Source: Thermococcus litoralis DSM 5473
GTDB taxonomy: Archaea > Methanobacteriota_B > Thermococci > Thermococcales > Thermococcaceae
Reading direction: 5' to 3'
DNA: 64,000 nt
Assembly (NCBI RefSeq): GCF_000246985.2
Contig: NC_022084.1
Coordinates: forward strand, 1,002,191 to 1,066,190
Position 1 is the first letter of the stretch; each line of letters starts with the position of its first letter. The notes under the pieces were generated by a model. That model was not told the DNA's origin and made no database searches. It was given only the letters and a program-made list of their open reading frames with translations. The position numbers and the translations under genes are program-made. Below, piece by piece: positions 29,979 through 38,619 of this stretch.

Positions 29979-31214
29979 ATGAGGGAGTTCTACCCGACTG
30001 GAAAAGCCCTTCAGCTTCTTCTTGCCCTATGGATAGGGGTACTCATAGCTTTCTTTACCCTTCGCTGGGATATGGTATATCTCCTCCTTCCGATACTTTG
30101 GCTGTTTTTCATAGCGGTTGCATTTTTTAAACCAAGGCTTGATGTGGAGATTAAGAGAATCCTGCCTCACGACAGAATTCTTGAAGGAGAAGCCGTGGAA
30201 GTAAGACTTACCGTAAAGTCCAACGAAAGAATTCCAAGCTTAAAGCTTGTGGATAGCACACCAGAGGAGCTTGAGGTTATTGAAGGTAAGAACGAGTTTT
30301 TGCTTTCCCTAAAAAAAGATGAAGTGAGAGAGCTTTCCTACAAGATTAGGGTACGCAGAGGAGTTCATGAGTTTAACTGGATATACTTGAGCTACCAAGA
30401 TCCATTTGGATTTTTCAAAAGGGGCAAGGTGGTTGAGCTGTATGATGAGCTTATTGGTGTTCCGCTCATAGAAGATGTCATCACTCCTTACTCCACAAAG
30501 GGCACGAAAATAACCGTTGGCCCCTTGCCATCTCCGAGAATAGGTGAAGGAGTAGAGTTTCATGCTATAAGGGAATATCAGCCTGGAGATCCTTTCAAGA
30601 TAATAAACTGGAAGGCAACGGCAAAAATGGGCAAAATAATGAGCAACGAGTATGAGAGCGAGAGAAAAGTTGATGTTGTGATAATAGTGGACGCTGGCTA
30701 TTTGGGGGGTAGGGTTATAGACTACTCTGTGAGGGCTGCCGCTTCTCTTATGCTTGACTGTCTTAAAAACGGCACGAGCTTTGGTCTTTTGCTTTCGGAG
30801 AGCGTCCCCCTATGGGCTAGGGTAGATTATGGAAAAAGGCATTTCTTCAGATGTGTGGACATTCTAAGCACTGCTAGGCCGGATAAAAACAATCTAATTG
30901 CCTATCAGGTTGAACATCTTATAAGGACGCGCTTTCCTGCAAATGCCCAAATAATCTACATCTCACCCCTTGTTAGCGAAGAGAGCAGAAAAGCCCTTGA
31001 GATGATTTATCACTATGGATACAAGATAATAGTGATCTCTCCAGATCCATATTCGGCCATAGAGCCAAGAAGCAAAGAGGAAGAACTGGCGGTTAAGATG
31101 CTAGACCTCAAAAGAAAAGCATACTTGAGGAAGCTTTCCGCCTATGCCCTGATAATAGACTGGGATACCAAAAAGCCTCTTAGAAGTGCCATTGCAGAGG
31201 TGATCAAGCTATGA
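29979..31214 (+). CDS. DUF58 family protein (vWA-like MoxR partner)
   Basis: A 411-residue protein with two N-terminal TM helices (about 10-45), a beta-sandwich region (DVEIKRILPHDRILEGE) and the DUF58 signature REYQPGDPFKIINWKATAK, followed by a vWA-like domain with VDVVIIVDAG. DUF58 proteins are the usual partners of MoxR ATPases. GTG 29970, overlapping the moxR stop, is an alternative start. It overlaps the next gene by four bases. No transglutaminase gene follows, unlike many such clusters. Confidence 0.9.
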   Translation: MREFYPTGKALQLLLALWIGVLIAFFTLRWDMVYLLLPILWLFFIAVAFFKPRLDVEIKRILPHDRILEGEAVEVRLTVKSNERIPSLKLVDSTPEELEVIEGKNEFLLSLKKDEVRELSYKIRVRRGVHEFNWIYLSYQDPFGFFKRGKVVELYDELIGVPLIEDVITPYSTKGTKITVGPLPSPRIGEGVEFHAIREYQPGDPFKIINWKATAKMGKIMSNEYESERKVDVVIIVDAGYLGGRVIDYSVRAAASLMLDCLKNGTSFGLLLSESVPLWARVDYGKRHFFRCVDILSTARPDKNNLIAYQVEHLIRTRFPANAQIIYISPLVSEESRKALEMIYHYGYKIIVISPDPYSAIEPRSKEEELAVKMLDLKRKAYLRKLSAYALIIDWDTKKPLRSAIAEVIKL

Positions 31215-31624
31215 GGATAAAGTTCTCACCGATACCGCTTGTAATCTTGTTTTTCATCCTGCTTAGCTACAAACAGCTCCTCCCGGTCTTAGCACTTGCT
31301 CCCCTGGCGTTCCTCTCGTATTTCTTTGGCACATTATTTTTGATGGCCGTTATAGGCTTTCTGGTGTATTACAAGATAGGAGGTGCTCTGGGAGTTCTAA
31401 TAGTGGCTTTAGCCTTAATCTTTATTGAGTCCGCTTACTTAGATAGGGAAAAAGCTCCCAGAGAGCATTATTTAATCTTGACCGTAGCTTCTCTATTGGC
31501 CCTTCCCACATATGCCCTCATAATGGGGCTCTCTTTGGTCATGCCCAAGTTCGAGGTCACTGCAGTTGCCGTTCTTATTCTAATTGCCCTCTATGTATTC
31601 TCAAGGATAGTCACGAGTGATTAG
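31211..31624 (+). CDS. Small polytopic membrane protein, last gene of the MoxR operon
   Basis: A 137-residue very hydrophobic protein with about five TM helices and short loops. Its ATG overlaps the DUF58 stop (ATGA), so translation is coupled. No family is recognised. The gene ends with a four-base overlap against the convergent PfkB gene. Confidence 0.75.
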   Translation: MRIKFSPIPLVILFFILLSYKQLLPVLALAPLAFLSYFFGTLFLMAVIGFLVYYKIGGALGVLIVALALIFIESAYLDREKAPREHYLILTVASLLALPTYALIMGLSLVMPKFEVTAVAVLILIALYVFSRIVTSD

Positions 31625-32445
31625 ATGCTCCAGCTTCCTTTTTTCTTAAGCACCTCTCTTGCCCTCATCAATCCTTGCTTTATGCACTCCTCGAGGTTCT
31701 TTTCTCTTGCATAATAAGCTAGAAAGCCGCCAGCAAAAGCATCCCCAGCTCCGGTTGGATCCACGATTTCATCTACTGGAAGAGCATTGAACTTTTTGAA
31801 ATCTTTCCCGTTATAAAGCAGAACCCCCTTTTCTCCCATGGTTACCACGACGATTTTAGCTCCCCACTTGTGAAGCTTTTCGGCGGCTTTTTTGATGTCC
31901 TCTTCTCCGGTTATCGTTTTTGCCTCTCTTTCGTTTGGAAAAACTACCTCCACTTTTGACACTATCTCCTTCATGAGATCTCTTTTTGTCTTGTATTCTT
32001 CCATGTATGTCGGGTTGAAATCTAGGGTAACCCTCTTACCTTTTAGTCTTTCTATAGCCTTTAGCTGCTCTTCTGGTGGTATTGGAGAGATATGAAATAT
32101 TTTCGCATTTAGGTAATCTTCCGGAATCTCTGTTTCGCCCATCTTCTCTGCCACTCCCATCTCCACCGGCGCATCGACGCTCCCGTCTTCGTGGTAGATC
32201 ATGTATATGTGCATTGTCTTTCCTTCGAGAACGTGAACTCCCTTAATGTCTAGGGTTCTTTCAAGGTTTTTCAGCCACTCCGTGGGGAAGTCCTTCCCAA
32301 CCTTTGTAACCAATCCCACTTTGGCTCCACTTAGAGCGGCGGAAGTTGCAACAGCGGCAGCTGCCCCTCCTGGGAGGACTATCTCCCTCTTGTCTGGAAA
32401 GATTATGTGGTCAATCGCGACATGCCCGAGAACTATCAGATCCAT
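31621..32445 (-). CDS. PfkB (ribokinase) family carbohydrate/nucleoside kinase
   Basis: A 274-residue kinase. The N-terminal substrate loop is VLPGGAAAAVATSAALSGAK. The anion hole and catalytic base are in DPTGAGDAFAGGF, with FPNEREA upstream. Members phosphorylate sugars or nucleosides. In Thermococcales similar proteins include ADP-ribose-1-phosphate pathway and nucleoside kinases. The substrate cannot be fixed from sequence. Monocistronic, diverging from the endonuclease pseudogene. Confidence 0.88.
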   Translation of the reverse strand: MDLIVLGHVAIDHIIFPDKREIVLPGGAAAAVATSAALSGAKVGLVTKVGKDFPTEWLKNLERTLDIKGVHVLEGKTMHIYMIYHEDGSVDAPVEMGVAEKMGETEIPEDYLNAKIFHISPIPPEEQLKAIERLKGKRVTLDFNPTYMEEYKTKRDLMKEIVSKVEVVFPNEREAKTITGEEDIKKAAEKLHKWGAKIVVVTMGEKGVLLYNGKDFKKFNALPVDEIVDPTGAGDAFAGGFLAYYAREKNLEECIKQGLMRAREVLKKKGSWSI

Positions 32446-32562
32446 GGCAAGCCCTCTTTGACCTAATTGGGAGGGTTTATTAAAGTTGCCCGAGTTTTTA
32501 ACAAAAATAAGTTGTATGAAAATTACACAAAAACTTAAAAACAGAGAAGTCTAGTTGGTGTT

Positions 32563-33402
32563 ATGCTTAGGGTAAAAGACCTTGGACAAAAGGAACTTGA
32601 GGTGCTTGTGAATTACGTCAGGGGGTTGAGGAATTATGGACTTAGTTATTCTGAAATAGTGGAAAGAGTATATATGGAAAAAGGCGTAAAAATTTCTAAG
32701 GCTACGGTTTTAAGATGGTGCAAGGAAAAGCATGAGCCTTTCAATAAAATCAAGCTTCTTGATTTAAGTCCTTCTCCAGCTTTGTCTTATATCTTGGGAG
32801 CTTATTTTGGAGATGTCACAATAGGCATTGGCCAAAAATACAAGTACAGAATTCGGCTGAAAGTTGTAGATAGGGAATTTACCGAGGCATTTGCTAAGGC
32901 ACTTAAAGAGATAGGGGCTAATCCTCGAGTTGGTTATGAAAACGACTCTACAAGAGTTGGTAGATGGTATGTTGAAAGTACTACTAAATCTCTCTACATG
33001 TTTTTAAAATAGCCAAAAGATGCTTTGTTTGAAGTTGCAAAGGAATATCCCAGAGAGTTCCTTCGGGGTTTGTTTGACAGTGAGGGTTATGTCTATTTAG
33101 ACCCAACTACTAAGAAAGTTTCTTATGTTTCGTTGCACAACTACGATTTAGAGCTATTAGAGTTCTCTAAAAGTCTCTTAGCTTTATTGGATATACACTC
33201 AAAAATAAGGGTTTCAAAGAAAGCTGGAAGCCCTGTTGTGATCAGAGGCAAACAATACTCCTACAAAAGTGACCTTTATGAGCTTAGGGTATATCGCGTA
33301 GAAAGTGTGAGACGTTTTGCCAAGGAAGTTGGATTTACAATACCAAGGAAACAAAATAAGCTTAGAGAATGGTTATCAATAAAGTTTAATGAACATTTAT
33401 GA
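32563..33402 (+). pseudogene. LAGLIDADG homing endonuclease interrupted by an amber codon
   Basis: A free-standing double-motif LAGLIDADG endonuclease of about 279 residues. An N-terminal helix-turn-helix (YGLSYSEIVERVYMEKGVKISKATV) is followed by motif 1 ALSYILGAYFGDVTIG and motif 2 FLRGLFDSEGYVYL. A TAG at 33010-33012 splits it, and the frame is otherwise unbroken on both sides (FLK-TAG-PKDALF). A single C-to-T change from CAG (Gln) explains it. The stop lies between the two motifs, so a truncated product would probably be inactive. It ends 23 bases from the tRNA gene. No splicing-domain motifs, so not an intein. Confidence 0.85.
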
Positions 33403-33425
33403 ACATCAATGCACAAAAATGAGCA

Positions 33426-33503
33426 TGGTAGCGGGGCGAGGATTTGAACCTCGGACCTCCGGGTTATGAGCCCGGCGGGCACTCCTAGCTGCCCCACCCC
33501 GCT
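33426..33503 (-). tRNA. Initiator tRNA-Met (CAT), CCA encoded
   Basis: Folds as a complete cloverleaf on the minus strand: acceptor AGCGGGG/CCCCGCT, D stem GGGC/GCCC, anticodon stem CCGGG/CCCGG around loop CTCATAA, T stem CGAGG/CCTCG with TTCAAAT. The A1-U72 pair and the GGG:CCC pairs in the anticodon stem are initiator features, so this is tRNA-iMet rather than elongator Met or Ile2. The 3' CCA is encoded (33426-33428). No intron. Confidence 0.95.
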
Positions 33504-33533
33504 GCTTGACCCGTTACTTATTAATAAGAAGCC

Positions 33534-33547
33534 GATTTATAAAATTT
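33534..33547 (-). promoter_or_regulatory. Promoter of the initiator tRNA gene
   Basis: On the minus strand AAATTTTATAAATC gives a strong TATA (TTTATAAA-like) with an A-rich BRE-side flank, about 31-44 bases ahead of the tRNA 5' end. That spacing predicts transcription starting close to the mature end. Confidence 0.6.
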
Positions 33548-33716
33548 GCGGTTTCTTTGTAAGGTTGCATTTGCCTGATTATTTCCTTATGGAACTATAT
33601 GAGAGAAGTTTTCTTAAATATTTGAGTGTTGGTAGGAGATGATGATAGAGTCGATAGCTTAGAAGAAAAGTTCCAAAAAATATTTAAATTTAAAGTCCTA
33701 TTTTTTCCGAGGAATC

Positions 33717-34706
33717 ATGTTCAGGAAAAAAAAGAACGCTAGAGGTATATCATGGGAATACATAAAGAAACGGCACTCTACTATAGTTAATGAACTAAAA
33801 AGTCTAAGTGGTTGGGATAACATAAAGGCTTCAGTAGTTGAAGCTGAGAGCCTTGGAGAGTATTCTCTTGTCTCGCTCTATGTCGCCACTGAGGTATATA
33901 GAGAAACAAGAAGTCAAATTGAGTATCTTTCTGAAAAAGTGGAGAGTATCAATTCTAGATTGGAATCCATTAGATCAGAAAATGCGGAAAAACTTAAGCA
34001 GGTGGAAAGGGATATAAAGGAGATAAAAGAAAAGCTGGAAGAGCTTGAAAAACGAACACTTTTCTTGGGCAGCATTGAAAAAATGATTCCTCGATTAACA
34101 GAACTAGAAGAAAAATTGGAAGCCTATCCTTCAGAGCTGATAACTAAATTGGAAAAAACATATGGACATAAAATAAATGAAGAGATAAATCAAATAGTAC
34201 AAGAGAGGTTAAAGCTAATCGAAGAGGATTTAAAAAGAGGAATATTTGGAGTCAGCGTTGACTTAGCAGAAACACTTAAGGAGATTCAAGGTAAATATGA
34301 GAAGATTATACTAGAAAACTACACCTTGAGGGAAGAACTCAAAGAAAAGGATCTTCAAATTGCTGAATTAACTCAGCGACTTACGACACTTCAAAAGCAA
34401 CTGGAAATTGTTAATGACCTAGACAAAAAGCTTGAGAAGTACAGAAAGTTAGCAGAGGAGTTCAGAAGAATGAAAGAGAGTCTAATAAAAATCACGGGAA
34501 TAGATGATGTGGACATTGCTCTTGAAGAGCTGAAAGAATATGTTCCAAAAACTAAAATTAAACCATTGCTAGATGAAACTAAGAGGTTATTGGCCCAAAT
34601 AGAGGAGTTGAAAAAGGAAAATGAACAGTTAAGAGAAGAAAATAGGCGTTTAGAGAGCAGTTTGAAGAAGCTTTTAGGAAAAGAGAGCCCAAATTCAGAG
34701 TTTTAA
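33717..34706 (+). CDS. Soluble coiled-coil protein near the che cluster, function unknown
   Basis: A 329-residue protein with no TM or signal peptide. The N-terminal 65 residues are globular (SLSGWDNIKASVVEAESLGEYSLVSLY). Nearly continuous coiled coil then runs from about 65 to 325, broken around 105-115 and 240-265. GAGG lies four bases before the ATG, and TATTTAAATT at 33681-33690 may be the TATA. No family is recognised. It resembles the structural coiled-coil proteins often found near archaeal motility genes. Confidence 0.75.
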   Translation: MFRKKKNARGISWEYIKKRHSTIVNELKSLSGWDNIKASVVEAESLGEYSLVSLYVATEVYRETRSQIEYLSEKVESINSRLESIRSENAEKLKQVERDIKEIKEKLEELEKRTLFLGSIEKMIPRLTELEEKLEAYPSELITKLEKTYGHKINEEINQIVQERLKLIEEDLKRGIFGVSVDLAETLKEIQGKYEKIILENYTLREELKEKDLQIAELTQRLTTLQKQLEIVNDLDKKLEKYRKLAEEFRRMKESLIKITGIDDVDIALEELKEYVPKTKIKPLLDETKRLLAQIEELKKENEQLREENRRLESSLKKLLGKESPNSEF

Positions 34707-34713
34707 GCATGAT

Positions 34714-35463
34714 TTATTCTTCTTGTTCTTTCATTATGAGTTTGGACATGCCATTTTGGATAATTCTTTGAACTAGTGGGCTGGGGTCATCGAGTTCTTC
34801 TAATTTTGCTAAAACAATCTTTCTAAACTTGACATTCTTTTCTGCTAGAGAAATTAAGGCCTCTAAGGCACTTGCTTTTACGACTTCGTTTTTTTCCTGG
34901 GCCATCATAAGAAGTTTAGGGAGATATGGACTTACATACCCAAAGTTATGCTCTCCCAAAGCCACTATGAAATTAAGCGCTACTAACTTATCATTGGGGT
35001 CGCTCGAGAGTAGCATTTCCTTAATATCGGACATAATTGTCATGAGCAGAGAAGGGTTATTCCTCGCTATTTCTTCTATTACATATGCCATATTAATTTT
35101 AATTTTCCAGTTTCCTATGTTGTAGTTTGCGAAAAGGAGAGGTATCACTTTTCTTAGTAGGTGTGGATTATTTTTAGCGATTTTTCCAAAGGTTTTAGCT
35201 ATCTCTTGAGTTAGGAGGGTAGCTTCGCTTTTTCTTATCATCCCCATTAGTTTTGTTATAAGGGGGCTGTAAAGGTCTTCTCTTTTTTCAAGTAACTCAG
35301 ATATAACAGAGAGGGCATTTTTGGCGACTATCCATAAATCGTCATCTAAACTTCCAATTAGTTCATTAAGATATTTTTCGTTACTTTCGGCTAAAATAAG
35401 GATTTTATCCAAATCTTCCCCATTTGCTAAAAGTTCTCTTATGTTTATCTCCTCATCTTCCAT
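34714..35463 (-). CDS. HEAT/armadillo-repeat protein, function unknown
   Basis: A 249-residue soluble alpha-helical protein. Repeats of about 38 residues are visible, for example LLTQEIAKTFGKIAKNNPHLLRKVIPLL, KINMAYVIEEIARNNPSLL, KLVALNFIVALGEHN and VVKASALEALISLAEKN, typical of HEAT repeats. The ATG at 35463 follows GGTGGTC. An in-frame extension to 35559 would run back through the promoter and is rejected. Likely a protein-binding scaffold. Divergent from the PQQ-propeller gene and convergent with the coiled-coil gene. Confidence 0.8.
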   Translation of the reverse strand: MEDEEINIRELLANGEDLDKILILAESNEKYLNELIGSLDDDLWIVAKNALSVISELLEKREDLYSPLITKLMGMIRKSEATLLTQEIAKTFGKIAKNNPHLLRKVIPLLFANYNIGNWKIKINMAYVIEEIARNNPSLLMTIMSDIKEMLLSSDPNDKLVALNFIVALGEHNFGYVSPYLPKLLMMAQEKNEVVKASALEALISLAEKNVKFRKIVLAKLEELDDPSPLVQRIIQNGMSKLIMKEQEE

Positions 35464-35490
35464 TTGACCACCAATACCAATTTCGTGAAA

Positions 35491-35500
35491 CTTATATATA
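35491..35500. promoter_or_regulatory. Symmetrical TATA element between divergent genes
   Basis: CTTATATATA lies 28 bases from the HEAT gene start on one side and 43 bases from the propeller gene start on the other. The core is nearly self-complementary, so it could be used in both directions. No second good TATA is seen in this 79-base gap. Confidence 0.5.
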
Positions 35501-35542
35501 ACTCTAACTTCATGAGCAGTAAAGCTATAAGGGGGTGCAAAG

Positions 35543-36826
35543 ATGAAACGCATGCTCATCTTAATAATTTTCGGACTTTTAATTTTTGAGGCGGCTTATG
35601 CTCAAGACTCGCCTGTTTTATGGAAAAAACAAGTTTGTGAACATGTAATGGTACAAAAAACTGTTGAAAGTGTTTATGTAGATGGTAGCACATTATATGC
35701 GGGTTGTGGTTACGTGGATAGTGTACATGGTGTGCTATGGTATAAAGGAAACATCTCAGCGTTTTCATTAAACGGTACGAGACTATGGACGCAAGAGGTT
35801 GGTTTTGTTAGAAAGATTGAAAAAATAAACGGGAGCATCTTAGTGGGAACTGACATAAGTAGGGGGCCAAGCAACTGGTTCGGTACACTGGGCAAAGTTT
35901 GGTTGTTATCGGAAAATGGATCCATCATCACGCATAATATAACTTTTGGAAGCTTTTTTGACTTTGATTCTGACGGTGAATTTATTTATATTGGAGATGG
36001 CTGGTGGATCGGTGAAGGAAAAGCCAATGAAACATGGGGACGAGTCTACAAGTGGAGGATTAAAAATAACAAGTTCAATGAGGAATGGTTTGTAGAATTA
36101 AATGGTACTATTGGACGTGTAAGAGTAGGAGATATCATCTACGCCGGCGCCGGTGCACCCTCAGGATATACCATGAAGCATTATTTTGGGTACATATACG
36201 GGATATCAAAAGATGGCAGGTTGCTTTGGAAAATTAATACTACTTGGTGGGTAAGAGACATGGAGATATGGAAAGGCAGTGCGATAGTTGGAACCGGATT
36301 TGATAATGTTATCGGGAAGGTTTATCTTGTCGACAAAAATGGTGAAATAAAGTGGCAGAAAGATCTCTTTTACATCGAGGATATAGAAGTCTTTGACAAC
36401 ATAGCATACATTGGAGGGATAAAAGGACAAGAAGGTAAACTGGCTGCCCTAGACTTAGCTAGTAGACAAATAAAGTGGGAAGTTTCTTTTCCCAACCGTG
36501 TTAAGGTAGTTAAGAGATACAATGATTATCTGCTCGTGGGCACTGGAGAATTCTCTTATAAACAGGAAAAAAACCAAACAGTTGTGTATAGCGAGGGTAG
36601 GCTGTATGTAGTCTCAGCCAATGATGGAAAAATACTAGAAAGTTTTGATACTGGATATGTCAGAAGTATCAGTATCGGAAAAATTGTGGGGATTGGAACA
36701 GGTAGTGGAGAAATCTATGCATTTGACCCAGAAAAGTTAATCCCCAAGAATAATTCAATTTGCGGTGTGGGATCTCTTTTGATATTCCTCCTCGCAGGGT
36801 TATTATTAGATAGAAAAAGAGGTTAG
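35543..36826 (+). CDS. Exported beta-propeller protein with CGP-CTERM-like tail
   Basis: A 427-residue surface protein. The signal peptide (LILIIFGLLIFEAAYA) is followed by a PQQ-like beta-propeller with repeated blades of the type GxLWKxNTxWWVRDMExWKGSAIVGTG. The C-terminus ICGVGSLLIFLLAGLLLDRKRG has the Cys-Gly, hydrophobic helix, basic tail layout of Thermococcales CGP-CTERM sorting signals, with Val in place of Pro. It is therefore probably processed and held at the surface. GGGGGTGC precedes the ATG. The ligand is unknown. Confidence 0.82.
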   Translation: MKRMLILIIFGLLIFEAAYAQDSPVLWKKQVCEHVMVQKTVESVYVDGSTLYAGCGYVDSVHGVLWYKGNISAFSLNGTRLWTQEVGFVRKIEKINGSILVGTDISRGPSNWFGTLGKVWLLSENGSIITHNITFGSFFDFDSDGEFIYIGDGWWIGEGKANETWGRVYKWRIKNNKFNEEWFVELNGTIGRVRVGDIIYAGAGAPSGYTMKHYFGYIYGISKDGRLLWKINTTWWVRDMEIWKGSAIVGTGFDNVIGKVYLVDKNGEIKWQKDLFYIEDIEVFDNIAYIGGIKGQEGKLAALDLASRQIKWEVSFPNRVKVVKRYNDYLLVGTGEFSYKQEKNQTVVYSEGRLYVVSANDGKILESFDTGYVRSISIGKIVGIGTGSGEIYAFDPEKLIPKNNSICGVGSLLIFLLAGLLLDRKRG

Positions 36827-37850
36827 AGCATTCCCATACCATATTTTACGAGCTTGTTTACAATTTTTTTCCCATTCTTTGTTAAATCAACCACTTTTCT
36901 GATCCTGATTATTTTAAGAATTCCCTTATCTATTAATCTGTCATATATTTCCTCAAGTTCTCTTTCATCTATTCCTAAAAACTCATGAGCCTCTAATGGA
37001 TCAACACCCGAATAAAGTGCCATTAAAAGTTGTTTTTCCATATCATCCAGCTCTTCAAGCTCTTTTAGTTCTCTTTCAATCTCTTCTTGGAACTCCATTT
37101 TAATGGTGGGAAATTCTTCTGCTGCTTTTAAAAGTAGCTCTAGAATGTTTCCTCCCCCGTATCTGAGCAGATATCTCAAAATATAAAGCTTGATCTTTTT
37201 TCTGGAATATATAAATACGAGACAACGCTCTCTCCTTCGTAGAAATGTTTAATTTTCCAGGCATTAACGAGTTTACCGTCCATTTCTACCTCTTCAATTT
37301 CTAGATCTTCCATATCTGAGAAAATCGGGATAGGTGGAGTTTCTTGGGTTGTGATTACAATATTTATCTCTCGCTTTCCAGTTTTTGGTGATTTGTAAGA
37401 CAAAATCTTTAGAGCTCCGTCGATCCATTTTGCCTCCATGTTAAGAGCTCCGCCCCGAATCCTAGCTAGTTCTATTTTTACTGGACTGCCATTTATCAAA
37501 ACTTCAAAGAGCTTGTGAATGAAATCCTTGAATTTTTTTTCGTCGTATATCAGGAGATTTTTTCCTATTGTTAATATTACAGTAACTTCTCCTCTAGTTT
37601 CTAGGTAAAACTTAAGCCCAAAGTGTTCCTGTTCTGGATCAAGCTTTATTCCATCAGCTATCCGTACTCCAATATCAGTAAGTGCGGAAAATGAAAATGC
37701 ATCTTCTCCTACAACTTCCCCCATCTTGACATATTTTATTATTAGTCTATCATGTTCAATTACTGCAATTGCATCTCTCCAGTTTATACTACCCTTTCCT
37801 TTCCAAGAGGACTGGATTGCAACCTTCACTCTTGTTGTCCCTATTGGCAT
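36823..37850 (-). CDS. cheF: Archaeal taxis protein CheF (DUF439), split by a one-base deletion
   Basis: CheF links CheY to the archaellum switch proteins FlaCDE in archaea. The 5' part (37850 to 37176, 224 residues) is the DUF439 domain. The 3' part (37179 to 36823, 118 residues) is a winged-helix domain (LEAHEFLGIDERELEEIYDRLIDKG). Adding one base at the T6 run 37196-37201 (A6 on the coding strand) joins YIPEK to KIKLYILRYLLRYGGG with no break and gives 342 residues. As written the second frame would start at a TTG overlapping the stop. It could then be a separately translated protein, but continuity of coding sequence favours a frameshift. Last gene of the che run. Confidence 0.78.
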
Positions 37851-37860
37851 GTTTTTTCCC

Positions 37861-38583
37861 TCAGAGCATTCTTAATTCTTCAAGCTGTTTTTCAAGTCCT
37901 TTTAATTTTTTTTGAAGTTTTTCCACCTCGTTGGTTAGTTTTACTTCAAGAGGGGTAACCGCAGGATTCTCGTTTCTACTTTCCATAAGTCTGTCTAGGA
38001 TTTCAACTGCGCTATTAATACTGCTGGTTATTCTTATTAAAGCTTCCTCAGGTGAAAGTTCGAGCGTATTTTTATCCTTTGTTTTTATTGTTATAGGGAG
38101 TTTGGTGGCGGCAACATATTTTATTAGCAATTCTAATTGTTCCTTATCTTTTGAAGATGGAAATTTTGCAAGCCACAGTCTTTTGAAGTCTTCCAGCTCA
38201 TTTAGAACCTTGATTAAGAACATGTTATATTCTTCCGCTGTTACGTATCCTAATGTGTATCCCTTTGCAACGTCAAGTAGCATGAGAAGTCTTTCTTTTT
38301 TCTGTTTGGCTTCCTCCATTACATTACTTACTTTGGCATCTATAACTTCCCTAAGCTTTTTCAATAGTTCCTTTTCATCAACTTGTTGTTTTTTTTCTTT
38401 GTCGTTTTTGGATGTTGAGAGGGACTTTTTATAAGGGGTGGTAGTTTCTTGGGTTGAAGAAACTTTGAGCATTTCATAGAGTTGTTCGTATTGGGCACTC
38501 ATAATTTTAGAGACTAATGCCGCTGCTATAATAATACCAGCTATCATCCCCACCAATATAATGCCTGCCGTTAGTAAGTCCAT
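37861..38583 (-). CDS. Membrane-anchored coiled-coil protein A flanking the che cluster
   Basis: A 240-residue protein with a single N-terminal TM helix (TAGIILVGMIAGIIIAAALV), a low-complexity linker (45-75), a helical domain and a C-terminal coiled coil. The region from LLMLLDVAKGY to the C-terminus can be aligned by eye to the product of 47798-48896. Shared features are AK.Y.L...EE, a KLP..IK or DLP.KVEK step, L.PE, and VTPLE or VTPIE followed by a coiled coil. ATG 38583 has an ideal AGGAGGTG six bases upstream. It lies ten bases upstream of cheF and just after mcp, so it belongs to the chemotaxis operon. No named family. Confidence 0.82.
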   Translation of the reverse strand: MDLLTAGIILVGMIAGIIIAAALVSKIMSAQYEQLYEMLKVSSTQETTTPYKKSLSTSKNDKEKKQQVDEKELLKKLREVIDAKVSNVMEEAKQKKERLLMLLDVAKGYTLGYVTAEEYNMFLIKVLNELEDFKRLWLAKFPSSKDKEQLELLIKYVAATKLPITIKTKDKNTLELSPEEALIRITSSINSAVEILDRLMESRNENPAVTPLEVKLTNEVEKLQKKLKGLEKQLEELRML

Positions 38584-38619
38584 TCGAAGCACCTCCTAAA
38601 AATAAATTTAAAGGAATTT

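Noticed and set aside
33010-33012. In-frame TAG in the endonuclease considered as pyrrolysine or recoding
   Set aside because: No pyrrolysine machinery or recoding element is visible, and this lineage does not use pyrrolysine. A CAG-to-TAG change is simpler.
33025-33402. Second half of the endonuclease as an independent gene
   Set aside because: Same frame as the upstream half, no SD, and it contains only the second LAGLIDADG motif.
33636-33660. GATGATGA-like C box suggesting a C/D guide RNA
   Set aside because: No CTGA D box or second C'/D' pair within the expected 50-60 bases.
35464-35559. N-terminal extension of the HEAT protein
   Set aside because: It would translate through the divergent promoter. 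The ATG at 35463 has its own SD.
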